In this document: piece by piece, positions 27,051 through 35,851 of the stretch
Layout of the letters: each line of letters starts with the position of its first letter
How positions within the stretch are numbered: position 1 is the stretch's first letter
From: Marixanthomonas sp963974425
GTDB lineage: Bacteria > Bacteroidota > Bacteroidia > Flavobacteriales > Flavobacteriaceae
Direction of reading: 5' to 3'
DNA length: 64,000 bases
Assembly (NCBI RefSeq): GCF_963974425.1
Contig: NZ_CAXBCK010000010.1
Coordinates: forward strand, 17,561 to 81,560
Notes under the pieces: generated by a model
What the model was told of the DNA's origin: nothing
Database searches by the model: none
Seen by the model: the letters and a program-made list of their open reading frames with translations, nothing else
Translations under genes and position numbers: made by a program

Positions 27051-27877
27051 CCTATATCTTTTTTCTGAAATACATACACTCCAACTCCTATAGTAATCAA
27101 GGTGTATGCTATTAATAAAGCGACATTGGTGTATATGGTGCTCCACGGTATTTCAAATGTAAAAAAGTACTGCCACGTATCATTCAGTTTTACGTATAGT
27201 AATTTATTTAGCAATTCACTTCCAAAATCAACTTTCAGAAGAATGTTTGAAAGTATTAAAAAGAAAGCTGCAATAATCCAAGTTTTCATCGCTTCTTTAA
27301 AGATAACGGCCAAGGTTACACTTACTACCGAAAAGAACACCATAGACACCGCTCCTACTATAAAAGCATATACCAACCTCAACAAAGCATCATCATGTTC
27401 AAAAAAGGTAAGACCGTTTACATACACAATTAAATCCCCTTTTCCGAACAAAGCATACGATAGTAAAAAGGACGTCAGCGCCAATACAAACACCACACAG
27501 GTGGTAAAAACAATGGCTACAATGTATTTACTGAGTATATACTGCCACTTTTTTACCGGCTGCATCATCACGGTTTGCAAAGTTTTGTCTTTATATTCTG
27601 TGGTGAGTAAACCCGACATAATAATGATCAAAATCAGTGGAACGTGAAACCACAGCGAGTTTAATATAAAGTAGGTGACTAAGTTTCCATTCAGCAGATT
27701 TCCTTCAAAATAGAAGGTATCTTTTAAATTGCTCAACACGATATCGATAATACCGGCACCTTGGTAATACGCACTAAACAAGACTACACCTTCTATCACA
27801 AAAATGGCAGCGAGTGCATAATACGTCCGGCTTTGCTTTATGAGTTTGTAAAATTCGGTCGCTAAAAGTGCTCTCAT
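27047..27877 (-). CDS. ABC-2 type transporter permease
   Basis: 276 residues with six hydrophobic segments, beginning near residue 20 (YYALAAIFVIEGVVLFSAYY) and ending near 270. A large loop between the first two segments contains charged and polar residues (GIIDIVLSNLKDTFYFEGNL), as in ABC-2 exporters of the NatB/BcrB kind. It overlaps its ATPase partner by four bases and the LolA-like gene by four bases (ATGA), implying translational coupling. Confidence 0.85.
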   Translation of the reverse strand: MRALLATEFYKLIKQSRTYYALAAIFVIEGVVLFSAYYQGAGIIDIVLSNLKDTFYFEGNLLNGNLVTYFILNSLWFHVPLILIIIMSGLLTTEYKDKTLQTVMMQPVKKWQYILSKYIVAIVFTTCVVFVLALTSFLLSYALFGKGDLIVYVNGLTFFEHDDALLRLVYAFIVGAVSMVFFSVVSVTLAVIFKEAMKTWIIAAFFLILSNILLKVDFGSELLNKLLYVKLNDTWQYFFTFEIPWSTIYTNVALLIAYTLITIGVGVYVFQKKDIG

Positions 27878-28728
27878 TGCGATATTGGGTGAAAAAGTTT
27901 CTGTAAATCTACTTCGGGTGTACAGGAAGTGATGCTAATCTGTTCTTCGGCCAATTGTTGCAATACCTTCGGAATTTCTTTGGAAGAAACAGAAACCATC
28001 ACACAATTACCGCGTTCTATCGTTTCATATTTCTGTAATGTTTTTGAATCTGCAATTCCAGAACCGCAGATGGTATATTCATTTGTGTTTTCAGAAATTA
28101 ATGTAGCCGTGTCCCCTGAGTTAACAATACTGCCATTATTAATAACATATAGCTTTGAACATAATTTACTCAATACATCAACAATATGAGAGGAAATTAA
28201 AATAGCTAGATTCTCTTCAGATAATTTCAGAATAAGATTTCGTAGTGATTCAATTCCCATTGGGTCGAGGCCTGAAAATGGTTCATCCAAAATTAAGCAA
28301 GAAGGATTGTTTAGCAACGCAATGGCAATGCCCAGTCTTTGTTTCATCCCCATGGAATAATTACGCACTGGGTCTTTTCTATCTATCGGTAGCCCTACTC
28401 GCTTTAAAAATTGATATAGTATATTTTTATCGGTACTTGCACCTTGCATTTTGGCAAATACTTTAAGGTTTTCATATGCCGTGAGATATTCGTACAAAGC
28501 AGGTTTTTCTATAATACCTCCCGCTTTTTTCTTTCCTGTATTTTCAATAGTAACGGAGCCATTATCGGGTGTTACCAATCCTATTAATATTTTAAACAAG
28601 GTTGTTTTACCAGCTCCGTTGGCGCCTACAATTCCACAAATTTCACCGGCTTTACAGGAGATACTTACGTTTTGTAACGCAATTACCGAACCGTATTGTT
28701 TGCTTACTTGTCTACACGAAATACTCAT
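27874..28728 (-). CDS. ABC transporter ATP-binding protein (BcrA-like)
   Basis: 284 residues. Walker A GANGAGKTT, signature YSMGMKQRLGIAIALL, Walker B CLILDEPFSGLDP, switch His in LISSHIVDVL. The C-terminal 80 residues are the extension usual in BcrA/NatA-type exporter ATPases. It pairs with the permease directly downstream (4-base overlap) and follows the small membrane protein gene with the same overlap. Confidence 0.92.
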   Translation of the reverse strand: MSISCRQVSKQYGSVIALQNVSISCKAGEICGIVGANGAGKTTLFKILIGLVTPDNGSVTIENTGKKKAGGIIEKPALYEYLTAYENLKVFAKMQGASTDKNILYQFLKRVGLPIDRKDPVRNYSMGMKQRLGIAIALLNNPSCLILDEPFSGLDPMGIESLRNLILKLSEENLAILISSHIVDVLSKLCSKLYVINNGSIVNSGDTATLISENTNEYTICGSGIADSKTLQKYETIERGNCVMVSVSSKEIPKVLQQLAEEQISITSCTPEVDLQKLFHPISQ

Positions 28729-29264
28729 ACCGTGGCTTGTGGCATATTTTGAAAATCAAATTTTGGCGTGTAATTCTTTTCTAAAAAGGTACGAGACCAA
28801 AAGTCTTTTTTAAACATAAACAGAGGTTCTTTTACCATAAAATAAGGAATATAGTGATACCATTTTACTCCACAGCTTTTATAATAAGCTTTTACTTCTT
28901 CTTTTATTCCTAATTCTTCAGCAGCGGTTTCAGCTGCCATACGTTGACATTTTGAAACGATGTATATATCTGCAATACGCGGACGAAAACCGTGTATAAA
29001 AAACTGATCCTTTGCTCGTTTGTAATTCTGGTACCGTGACCAGCCATCCATAATGACCAAATAAATATGAATAAAGGAAAACAGAAAGCACCATGCCCAA
29101 ATAGCAACAATATAAACCGAAGCATTGTTCCAAGCTTCCATAAGTTGCACACCATACACCCACGACTCTATAATAAATAAGATGAGTGAAAAATACAGCA
29201 ACCTCCCTACACGTAGGTATGAAACCACCGGATGCGGCTGTTTGGGAAGTAGTACAGATTCCAT
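28725..29264 (-). CDS. Small membrane protein opening the ABC/LolA-like operon
   Basis: 179 residues. Two hydrophobic segments (about residues 22-42 and 50-72: LLYFSLILFIIESWVYGV and YIVAIWAWCFLFSFIHIYLV), then a soluble part with conserved-looking basic and aromatic patches (VKWYHYIPYFMVKEPLFMF). No family recognised. It overlaps the ATPase start by four bases, so it belongs to the exporter unit rather than to dnaK, which lies downstream on the same strand beyond the operon's upstream side and has its own terminator. Confidence 0.7.
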   Translation of the reverse strand: MESVLLPKQPHPVVSYLRVGRLLYFSLILFIIESWVYGVQLMEAWNNASVYIVAIWAWCFLFSFIHIYLVIMDGWSRYQNYKRAKDQFFIHGFRPRIADIYIVSKCQRMAAETAAEELGIKEEVKAYYKSCGVKWYHYIPYFMVKEPLFMFKKDFWSRTFLEKNYTPKFDFQNMPQATV

Positions 29265-29339
29265 AAATTCAAATATACTGATAAATGGTATAGTGGGGTG
29301 TTATACTTGTCTTAAACAACTTTATGGCCTTTGTATAAA

Positions 29340-29369
29340 AAAAACCGCAACTATTAAGTTGCGGTTTTT
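29340..29369 (-). terminator. Terminator of dnaK
   Basis: Arms AAAAACCGCAAC (29340-29351) and GTTGCGGTTTTT (29358-29369), 12 perfect pairs, 6-base loop. The A/T-flanked stem could work both ways, but only dnaK (ending at 29392 on the minus strand) reads into it. Confidence 0.85.
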
Positions 29370-29391
29370 CTATTATATATAAACTTCGGTC

Positions 29392-31314
29392 TTACTTAAC
29401 TTCTTCGAAGTCTACGTCTTCTACATCACTGCCTTCTTCTTCTGAAGAACCGCCTGTAGCACCTTGCTCAGCTCCAGCTTCACCGCCTGGGGCAGCTCCA
29501 CCTTGTTGATCAGCTTGCGCTTTGTACATCTCTTCACTTGCAGTTTTCCACGCTTCGTTGATTTTATCCAACGCTGGTTGAATGGTTTCAACTTCTTGTG
29601 TAGCATGCGCTTTCTTAAGCTCCTCTAAAGCATCTTCGATTGGCTTTTTCTTATCGTCAGATAATTTATCACCAAATTCTTTCAGTTGCTTTTCAGTTTG
29701 GAAAATCATCGCGTCAGCTTCGTTGATTTTGTCAACTTTTTCTTTCGCTTTTTGATCAGCATCAGCATTTGCTTCAGCTTCTTGCTTCATCTTTTCGATT
29801 TCCTCTTCTGTTAAACCTGAAGAAGCTTCAATTCGAATATCTTGCTTCTTACCAGTCGCTTTATCTTCAGCACTTACTTTAATGATACCGTTGGCATCAA
29901 TATCGAATGTTACTTCAATTTGAGGTGTTCCTCTTGGCGCAGGTGGAATTCCATCTAAGTGGAAACGTCCTATTGTCTTGTTATCTGATGCCATCGGGCG
30001 CTCACCTTGCAATACGTGAATCTCTACACTTGGCTGATTGTCTGCCGCTGTTGAGAATGTCTGACTTTTCTTAGTTGGTATCGTTGTATTGGCTTCAATA
30101 AGTTTTGTATTAACGCTACCCATTGTTTCAATACCTAATGAAAGTGGTGTAACATCTAATAACAATACATCTTTTACATCACCAGTTAACACACCACCTT
30201 GAATAGCTGCTCCAACTGCAACAACCTCATCAGGGTTTACTCCTTTACTAGCCGCTTTTCCGAAGAAATTCTTTACAGCTTCTTGTACAGCAGGAATACG
30301 TGTTGATCCACCTACTAAAATTATTTCGTCAATATCACTCTTAGAAAGACCAGCTGCTTTCATAGCTTTCTCACAAGGAGTGATAGTTCTTTTTACTAGA
30401 TCGTCAATTAATTGCTCGAACTTAGAACGTGTTAACGTTTTTACTAAGTGTTTTGGTCCACTGCTAGTAGCAGTTACGTAAGGCAAGTTAATTTCAGTTT
30501 GTGTAGAAGATGATAATTCAATCTTAGCTTTTTCAGCAGCTTCTTTCAAACGTTGTAACGCCATAGCGTCTTTACGAAGATCTAAATCTTCTTCCTTTTG
30601 AAACTCATCTGCTAACCAGTTAATGATTTTGCTATCAACATCGTCACCACCTAAATGTGTATCACCATCGGTAGAAAGTACTTCAAAAACGCCGTCTCCT
30701 AATTCAAGGATACTAACATCGTGTGTACCACCACCAAAGTCAAATACTACAATTTTCTGGTCGCTGTCTTTTTTATCAAGTCCGTATGCTAACGCAGCCG
30801 CTGTAGGCTCGTTAATAATACGTTCTACTTTAAGACCAGCGATTTCACCAGCTTCTTTTGTTGCTTGACGCTGACTATCGTTAAAGTAAGCCGGAACTGT
30901 AATTACAGCACGGTCTACATCTTGCCCAAGGTAATCTTCAGCGGTTTTCTTCATTTTCTGAAGAATCATCGCACTCAGCTCTTGTGGCGTGTACATACGA
31001 TCATCGATTTTAACACGTGGTGTGTTATTATCGCCTTTTTCTACATCGTAAGCAGCGTTATCAATTTCTTTTTTTGATTCGGAAAACTTATTCCCCATAA
31101 ATCTCTTAATGGAAGATATAGTCTTCTTAGGGTTTGTAACAGCCTGACGCTTTGCAGGGTCACCAACCTTAATTTCGCCACCTTCCACAAAGGCGATTAC
31201 TGAGGGAGTAGTTCGTTTTCCTTCGGCGTTAGGTATTACCGTTGGCTCGCTACCTTCCATTACAGCAACGCAGGAGTTGGTTGTACCTAAGTCGATTCCA
31301 ATTATTTTACTCAT
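29392..31314 (-). CDS. dnaK: Molecular chaperone DnaK (Hsp70)
   Basis: 640 residues. ATPase domain: GIDLGTTNSCVAV at the N-terminus, phosphate loop VFDFGGGTHDVSILELG, VGGSTRIPAVQ. Substrate-binding domain: LLLDVTPLSLGIETMG and VLQGERPMASDN. Helical lid and a Gly/Gln-rich linker precede the acidic end VEDVDFEEVK. It refolds proteins with DnaJ and GrpE, neither of which is nearby. The upstream region carries a perfect 7+7 bp dyad at 31393-31409. Confidence 0.98.
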   Translation of the reverse strand: MSKIIGIDLGTTNSCVAVMEGSEPTVIPNAEGKRTTPSVIAFVEGGEIKVGDPAKRQAVTNPKKTISSIKRFMGNKFSESKKEIDNAAYDVEKGDNNTPRVKIDDRMYTPQELSAMILQKMKKTAEDYLGQDVDRAVITVPAYFNDSQRQATKEAGEIAGLKVERIINEPTAAALAYGLDKKDSDQKIVVFDFGGGTHDVSILELGDGVFEVLSTDGDTHLGGDDVDSKIINWLADEFQKEEDLDLRKDAMALQRLKEAAEKAKIELSSSTQTEINLPYVTATSSGPKHLVKTLTRSKFEQLIDDLVKRTITPCEKAMKAAGLSKSDIDEIILVGGSTRIPAVQEAVKNFFGKAASKGVNPDEVVAVGAAIQGGVLTGDVKDVLLLDVTPLSLGIETMGSVNTKLIEANTTIPTKKSQTFSTAADNQPSVEIHVLQGERPMASDNKTIGRFHLDGIPPAPRGTPQIEVTFDIDANGIIKVSAEDKATGKKQDIRIEASSGLTEEEIEKMKQEAEANADADQKAKEKVDKINEADAMIFQTEKQLKEFGDKLSDDKKKPIEDALEELKKAHATQEVETIQPALDKINEAWKTASEEMYKAQADQQGGAAPGGEAGAEQGATGGSSEEEGSDVEDVDFEEVK

Positions 31315-31392
31315 AGTGTTATAGTTATTGTTTTACTAATTCAAATTTTTAATTCGCTATGTATAAGTCAATGATTATGCCATCAGAAACTT

Positions 31393-31409
31393 TATGACAG
31401 GGTGTCATA
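31393..31409. promoter_or_regulatory. Perfect dyad upstream of dnaK, candidate operator
   Basis: TATGACA, GGG, TGTCATA: seven perfect pairs with a 3-base spacer, about 80 bases before the dnaK ATG. A related half-site TTGACA lies 20 bases further. Placement suits a stress-regulator site; no protein assigned. Confidence 0.5.
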
Positions 31410-31450
31410 TTTTCTAATAAATTGACAGTTTTAGTAGGTCTTTTTATGGC

Positions 31451-31492
31451 AAGCCCCTACCCTTTGGCTTCGCCCAGGGTACGGTCGGGCTT
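31451..31492. repeat. Nested palindromic intergenic element (REP-like)
   Basis: Outer arms AAGCCC (31451-31456) and GGGCTT (31487-31492), middle arms TACCCT (31458-31463) and AGGGTA (31476-31481), inner arms GGC and GCC around TTC. It is far more GC-rich than the surroundings. Single copy in the window, so the REP label is an inference from structure. Confidence 0.5.
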
Positions 31493-31562
31493 TCGTGGGT
31501 ACACGGTACCATTACACTATCCCTCTTGCAAATGTATATCTGTTTAAGACAATTTATTCCTT

Positions 31563-31570
31563 TACTTTTG
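31563..31570 (+). promoter_or_regulatory. -7 box of the CPBP protease gene
   Basis: TACTTTTG matches TAnnTTTG, 17 bases before ATG 31588. It lies inside a longer possible frame (from 31495) and so favours the later start. Confidence 0.55.
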
Positions 31571-31587
31571 CTGCTTCCTTTAAAAAT

Positions 31588-32286
31588 ATGATTGCAACAA
31601 AAACATATACCGTAAAAGAAGGTGCAAAACTATTAGTTAAAAGCTACTTGCTAGTTTGGGCGTTTTATTTTTCGTTTTTTATAATTTTGGGTCTATTGTC
31701 AAAATGGTTTCCTGAGCTTATAAACAACGAATACAAGCAGGAACGTCTACTAGAAATGCTCAATAACCAACCCATACAACTGCTTATTTCCGCAGTAATC
31801 ATTGCGCCCATTTTTGAAGAAATCATGTTCCGCTCTCTTATAAAGCCCAGCTATGAAGACTTGTTGCTATTTATAAGTGGTTGGCTCAGCTTTCTTTTTA
31901 TGGGTTTTTCGGAAGGACTAACAGATTGGTATATCCGGCTGTTAATAATGTTCGCAGTTTTTATTGGCACCTATTATCTGTTGCAATTTCTTGTACCTAA
32001 AAAAGCGCTTGTAGGTATTCAAAATTTTCTTGGCAAGTACGTATTAGTAGTTTTGGTTATTACTTCTGTAATCTTCGGAATGGCACATATTTATAACTAT
32101 GTAGAGTCTTTTCTCATTAATGCAGCATTATTTGCTATGATTGTTCCACGAATTGTTCTTGGTGGGATTGCCGGTTGGCTAAAAATTAAAACAGGCGTGC
32201 TAATTTGGCCTATTTTACTTCACTTTCTTAATAATGCGTTTGCAATCGGAATTATGCTATTGTTTACATATGTGATTTCTAACTAA
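31588..32286 (+). CDS. CPBP family intramembrane metalloprotease (CAAX protease / Abi)
   Basis: 232 residues, about seven membrane segments. The three motifs of the family are present: EEIMFR (Glu77-Glu78), FGMAHIYN, and HFLNNAF. The start at 31588 is supported by the promoter box at 31563; the upstream extension from 31495 reads through the palindromic element's edge and has no family match. Members cleave prenylated proteins or mature peptides and bacteriocins in the membrane. The target here is unknown. Confidence 0.85.
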   Translation: MIATKTYTVKEGAKLLVKSYLLVWAFYFSFFIILGLLSKWFPELINNEYKQERLLEMLNNQPIQLLISAVIIAPIFEEIMFRSLIKPSYEDLLLFISGWLSFLFMGFSEGLTDWYIRLLIMFAVFIGTYYLLQFLVPKKALVGIQNFLGKYVLVVLVITSVIFGMAHIYNYVESFLINAALFAMIVPRIVLGGIAGWLKIKTGVLIWPILLHFLNNAFAIGIMLLFTYVISN

Positions 32287-32368
32287 CCATTCCTGTTTAG
32301 GGTTTAACACAGCTTTAAAATAATAACACGTTTACTCTTTGTATCTTCAAGTCTCAAAAAAAAGAACT

Positions 32369-33373
32369 ATGAAAGCAGTACAAGTACAAGAAGCAGGAGG
32401 TGATTTTAAAATAGTAGAACTCGATAAACCTTCCCCAAAAGAAAATGAAGTCTTACTAAAAGTAGAAGCCTGCGGAATTTGCCACAGTGATAATTTTGTA
32501 AAAGCAGGCGGATTCCCCGGTTTAGAATATCCACGTGTTCCCGGTCACGAAGTAGTGGGAATTGTTGAAAGTGTTGGCAGTAACGTCTCCAACTGGGAAA
32601 AAGGGCAACGCGTTGGTGTAGGCTGGCACGGAGGTCACTGTTTTAATTGCGAACCTTGCCGTCGTGGTATGTTTATTAACTGTGAAAATGCTCAAGTTTG
32701 TGGAATCTCTTATGATGGTGGCTATGCCGAATATATGACTGCGCCTCAAGAAGCGGTTGCTAGCATTCCTGAAGAGCTTTCCAGTGAAGAAGCCGCCCCT
32801 TTATTATGCGCCGGAATTACCGTATACAACGCCATGCGAAATAGTAATGTAAAAGCCGGAGATGTGGTAGCTGTTCAAGGTATTGGTGGTTTAGGGCACT
32901 TAGCCGTTCAATATGCCAATAAAATGGGGATGAAAACCGTAGCTCTTTCCACGAGTGATGATAAAAAGAAGTTAGCAAAAGACTTAGGAGCACATCACTA
33001 CATTAATATCAAGGAACAAAATGCTGTTGAGGAATTGCAAAAATTAGGCGGCGCAAAGTTAATTGTTGCTACTGCACCACACGCTGATGCAATCTCGTCT
33101 GTTATTGATGGATTGGGTATTGACGGACAATTAATCTGTATAGGTGCTACACCTGATGCTGTAGAAGTATCACCTATGCAACTATTGATGGCTCGCAAAT
33201 CGGTTACCGGATGGCCAAGTGGTACCGCAATTGAAAGTGAAGATACGCTTAACTTTAGCGCTTTGACTGACACTAAACCAATGATTGAAACATACAAGTT
33301 AGACGATGTTGCCGAAGCATTTGAAAAAATGATGAACAACGAAGCTCGTTTTAGAGTCGTTTTAACTCCGTAG
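32369..33373 (+). CDS. Zinc-dependent alcohol dehydrogenase
   Basis: 334 residues, medium-chain (MDR) family. Catalytic zinc ligands in CGICHSDN and GHEVVG; structural zinc Cys in CFNCEPCRRGMFINC; nucleotide fold VQGIGGLGHLAVQYA. Closest in pattern to AdhP/AdhT-like enzymes that act on small alcohols or aldehydes with NAD(P). The ATG at 32369 is used instead of an in-frame TTG 30 bases earlier because it begins the conserved MKAVQV. It is followed by a terminator, so it is probably monocistronic. Confidence 0.93.
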   Translation: MKAVQVQEAGGDFKIVELDKPSPKENEVLLKVEACGICHSDNFVKAGGFPGLEYPRVPGHEVVGIVESVGSNVSNWEKGQRVGVGWHGGHCFNCEPCRRGMFINCENAQVCGISYDGGYAEYMTAPQEAVASIPEELSSEEAAPLLCAGITVYNAMRNSNVKAGDVVAVQGIGGLGHLAVQYANKMGMKTVALSTSDDKKKLAKDLGAHHYINIKEQNAVEELQKLGGAKLIVATAPHADAISSVIDGLGIDGQLICIGATPDAVEVSPMQLLMARKSVTGWPSGTAIESEDTLNFSALTDTKPMIETYKLDDVAEAFEKMMNNEARFRVVLTP

Positions 33374-33391
33374 AGAATAAAGACACAACAC

Positions 33392-33433
33392 ACCTTCCGT
33401 TACTTTCGATATGAATGCAGCGGAAGGTTTTTT
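33392..33433 (+). terminator. Terminator after the alcohol dehydrogenase gene
   Basis: ACCTTCCG (33392-33399) pairs with CGGAAGGT (33421-33428) across a 21-base loop, followed by a T run to 33433. It ends 17 bases before the next ATG. Confidence 0.65.
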
Positions 33434-33450
33434 AATTTTAAAATATAATT

Positions 33451-34209
33451 ATGTGGAATTTAAAAGGTAAAAAAACGGTTATAACTGGAGGCACCAAAGG
33501 AATTGGTAAAGCAACGGTTTTAGAGTTTCTTTCACTCGGTGCCGATGTGATTTTTACAGCACGGAGTGAAAAAGATGTAAAAGCTTTTGAAGGCGAGCTA
33601 CAAAAAGAGAATCATGCCGCTTTTGGAGTCGTTAGTGATGTTTCAGAAAATGACGGCATTGAAGCAATTGTTTCCGAAGTACGAAAACGTTGGGATACTT
33701 TGGACATTCTTGTAAACAATGCAGGAATCAATATTCGAAAAAAAGCATTGGATTATTCAGAAGAAGAAATCTCAAAAGTTATTGCCATTAATATGACGGC
33801 ACCTTTTGAGTTGAGCAGAAAACTGCATCCGTTTCTTCAAAAACCCGGTAAGGCAACCATTGTCAACGTTGCGTCTGTTTCTGGAGTGTTAGATACGAAT
33901 ACGGGATCTCCCTACGGCATGTCGAAAGCCGGGTTGGTGATGCAAACTAAAAACCTTGCTGCTGAATGGGCTAAAGATGGAATCCGCGTCAACGCCATGT
34001 CGCCTTGGTTTACTCAAACCCCGCTTACGGAAGGACTTCTTAAAATTAAGGAGCGTATTGAACCCGTTTTAAAACACACACCACTAGGTCGTGTTGCACA
34101 AGCTGAAGAAATGGCAAATGTGATTGCTTTTTTAGCGATGGATAAATCATCGTACATTACTGGACAAAATATTTCAGTTGATGGAGGGATTGGTATTACG
34201 GCTATTTAG
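33451..34209 (+). CDS. Short-chain dehydrogenase/reductase
   Basis: 252 residues. NAD(P) motif TGGTKGIGKA, NNAG in LVNNAGIN, catalytic Tyr and Lys in YGMSKAG, C-terminal SSYITGQNISVDGG. Tropinone-reductase-like SDR by pattern; substrate unknown. Its last eight bases overlap the convergent umuC end. Confidence 0.9.
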   Translation: MWNLKGKKTVITGGTKGIGKATVLEFLSLGADVIFTARSEKDVKAFEGELQKENHAAFGVVSDVSENDGIEAIVSEVRKRWDTLDILVNNAGINIRKKALDYSEEEISKVIAINMTAPFELSRKLHPFLQKPGKATIVNVASVSGVLDTNTGSPYGMSKAGLVMQTKNLAAEWAKDGIRVNAMSPWFTQTPLTEGLLKIKERIEPVLKHTPLGRVAQAEEMANVIAFLAMDKSSYITGQNISVDGGIGITAI

Positions 34210-35473
34210 CTTCAATTTTCAGCAATTCTTCCCACTGTGTAGTATATCGCGGACTTCGTTCTTTTTTAATGAGTTCCCATTCGTTCATACGTGTTCCGGT
34301 CATCGCTGAAGCTACGGTAGACTTTCCATACTTATTGTTCAGCTTATCGAACGTTTGAATAAGCTTATGGTTATTTAATTTAGATGGCTGATGAAACAAA
34401 TTACCTTGCACATATTCCTGCGGAATGATTCCGCTTAAATTCACTCCTACTTTTTTATAGCGATAGCCTGGTTTGTATATTTCATGTAATGCTTTTCGCG
34501 CTTCAGAAATCAACTGAAACGTATTATTGGTAGGAATTGGCATCGTTGCCGTTATACTATTAGAATATTGCTTATCAACATTGCTATGGTAATTGGTATG
34601 TACAAACACCTGTACATAGGTGGCACAGGAATTTTGAGCACGTAGCACTTCGCTCACTTCACTTATATAATACGCGCAGGCTTCCTCGATACGCTCCAAG
34701 TCTTCCAGTTTTTTTCCGAATGATTTAGCAGTGCCGATTCCTTTTTTGGGTTTAGGCACTTCTGTAAACTCTATGCACGGTTCACCTTGTAATTCTCTCC
34801 ATAATCGCTCACCCACCACGGTCATTTCTTTGCGAACCCAAGCGAGTGGCTTTTGGGTAAATTCATAGGCCGTAAATACCCCTATATTCTTCAATCGCTC
34901 TACGTGTTTTCTCCCCAACCCCCAAACGTCTTTTGTTTTTGCCCACTGCAAGGCTTTAATCCGTTTTTCTTCAGAATCAATTATACATACGTGATCATAG
35001 CCTTCTATCTTCTTTGCCATTTTATTAGCTAACTTTGCTAATACCTTGGTGGGCGCTATCCCCACTCCTACCGGCAAACCGGTTAATTGTTTAATGGTAT
35101 CTTTTATTTCATGTCCATAGTTTTCAAGGTTTAAGTAATCCATCCCGCTTACTTCTACGAAAGATTCATCAATACTGTACACCTCAACCATAGGTGAAAA
35201 GGTTTTTAATATATTCATAACCCGTTGCGACATTTCGCCATACAAAGTGTAATTGGAAGAGAAGAACGTTACTCGGTTTTTTATCAATTGATCTTTTATT
35301 TTGAAGACCGGCTCAAACATTGGGATGTCGGTTATCGCTTTTGCTTCCTTATTTGCTGCAATTATACAACCGTCATTATTACTTAATACCACTACTGGTT
35401 TCCCCCACAAATCTGGACGGAATACTTGTTCGCACGACGCGTAAAAACTATTGCAGTCGACCATAGCTATCAT
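34202..35473 (-). CDS. umuC: Y-family translesion DNA polymerase UmuC
   Basis: Catalytic subunit of error-prone DNA polymerase V. 423 residues. Metal-binding residues are intact: the Asp in MVDCNSFYASCE and the DE pair in YSIDESFVEV. The helix-hairpin-helix region and little-finger domain follow, and the C-terminus carries UmuC-type KYGKSTVASAMTGT. It overlaps umuD by four bases (ATGA). Unlike UmuD here, UmuC shows no loss of catalytic residues. Confidence 0.95.
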   Translation of the reverse strand: MIAMVDCNSFYASCEQVFRPDLWGKPVVVLSNNDGCIIAANKEAKAITDIPMFEPVFKIKDQLIKNRVTFFSSNYTLYGEMSQRVMNILKTFSPMVEVYSIDESFVEVSGMDYLNLENYGHEIKDTIKQLTGLPVGVGIAPTKVLAKLANKMAKKIEGYDHVCIIDSEEKRIKALQWAKTKDVWGLGRKHVERLKNIGVFTAYEFTQKPLAWVRKEMTVVGERLWRELQGEPCIEFTEVPKPKKGIGTAKSFGKKLEDLERIEEACAYYISEVSEVLRAQNSCATYVQVFVHTNYHSNVDKQYSNSITATMPIPTNNTFQLISEARKALHEIYKPGYRYKKVGVNLSGIIPQEYVQGNLFHQPSKLNNHKLIQTFDKLNNKYGKSTVASAMTGTRMNEWELIKKERSPRYTTQWEELLKIEAK

Positions 35474-35838
35474 AGCGCATTATGAATTATGTATGTAACA
35501 ACACCCCACAAGGTATATTCTTCTTCTGAAGGTTTTTCTGAAATACGAACCAATAAAAACTCACCATTTATAACCACCAAAGCGAGCCTATTGGGGGTTG
35601 CCTTAAGAGAACGGTCTACAATTAGTACATCGTTATGATGTATTTTGAATGCCGTATACCCATCACCATCAACCCGGATAAAAAAAGTAGCATCCTGATT
35701 GTGCATCAATTCTTTGTGCAAATCGATAGGTGCTTCTAAATAATGTGTAGCCGCGCTAGGAAAGCCTGTTTGTTTAGAGACTTCAGGCGCATGGCGGTTT
35801 TTCACTTTCTGTAATTTTCCAGAGGTTGTAATTTCCAT
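35470..35838 (-). CDS. umuD: UmuD-like S24 protein lacking the Ser/Lys dyad
   Basis: 122 residues from ATG 35838; a longer frame (35886) reads through the operator and promoter, so it is rejected. It aligns without gaps to E. coli UmuD around the cleavage site (TGFPSAATHYLE) and onward. Catalytic Ser60 (SGDSM in E. coli) is Gly60 here (DGDGY), and Lys97 is Val97 (NGEFLLVRI). RecA-stimulated self-cleavage should therefore be impossible. Overlaps umuC by four bases. It may act as an uncleaved partner of UmuC. Confidence 0.88.
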   Translation of the reverse strand: MEITTSGKLQKVKNRHAPEVSKQTGFPSAATHYLEAPIDLHKELMHNQDATFFIRVDGDGYTAFKIHHNDVLIVDRSLKATPNRLALVVINGEFLLVRISEKPSEEEYTLWGVVTYIIHNAL

Positions 35839-35843
35839 AGAAA

Positions 35844-35851
35844 CAAAATTA
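35844..35851 (-). promoter_or_regulatory. -7 box of umuDC, five bases from ATG
   Basis: TAATTTTG on the minus strand matches TAnnTTTG and ends five bases before ATG 35838. It abuts the inverted repeat at 35852-35884. Confidence 0.65.

Noticed and set aside
27102..27647. 181-residue plus-strand frame opposite the ABC permease gene
   Set aside because: It mirrors a well-supported membrane protein gene on the other strand. Its composition follows from antisense codons, and no promoter or family pattern supports it.
33392..33450. Attenuator for the short-chain dehydrogenase gene
   Set aside because: The hairpin and T run fit a plain terminator of the alcohol dehydrogenase gene. No leader peptide or competing stem was found.
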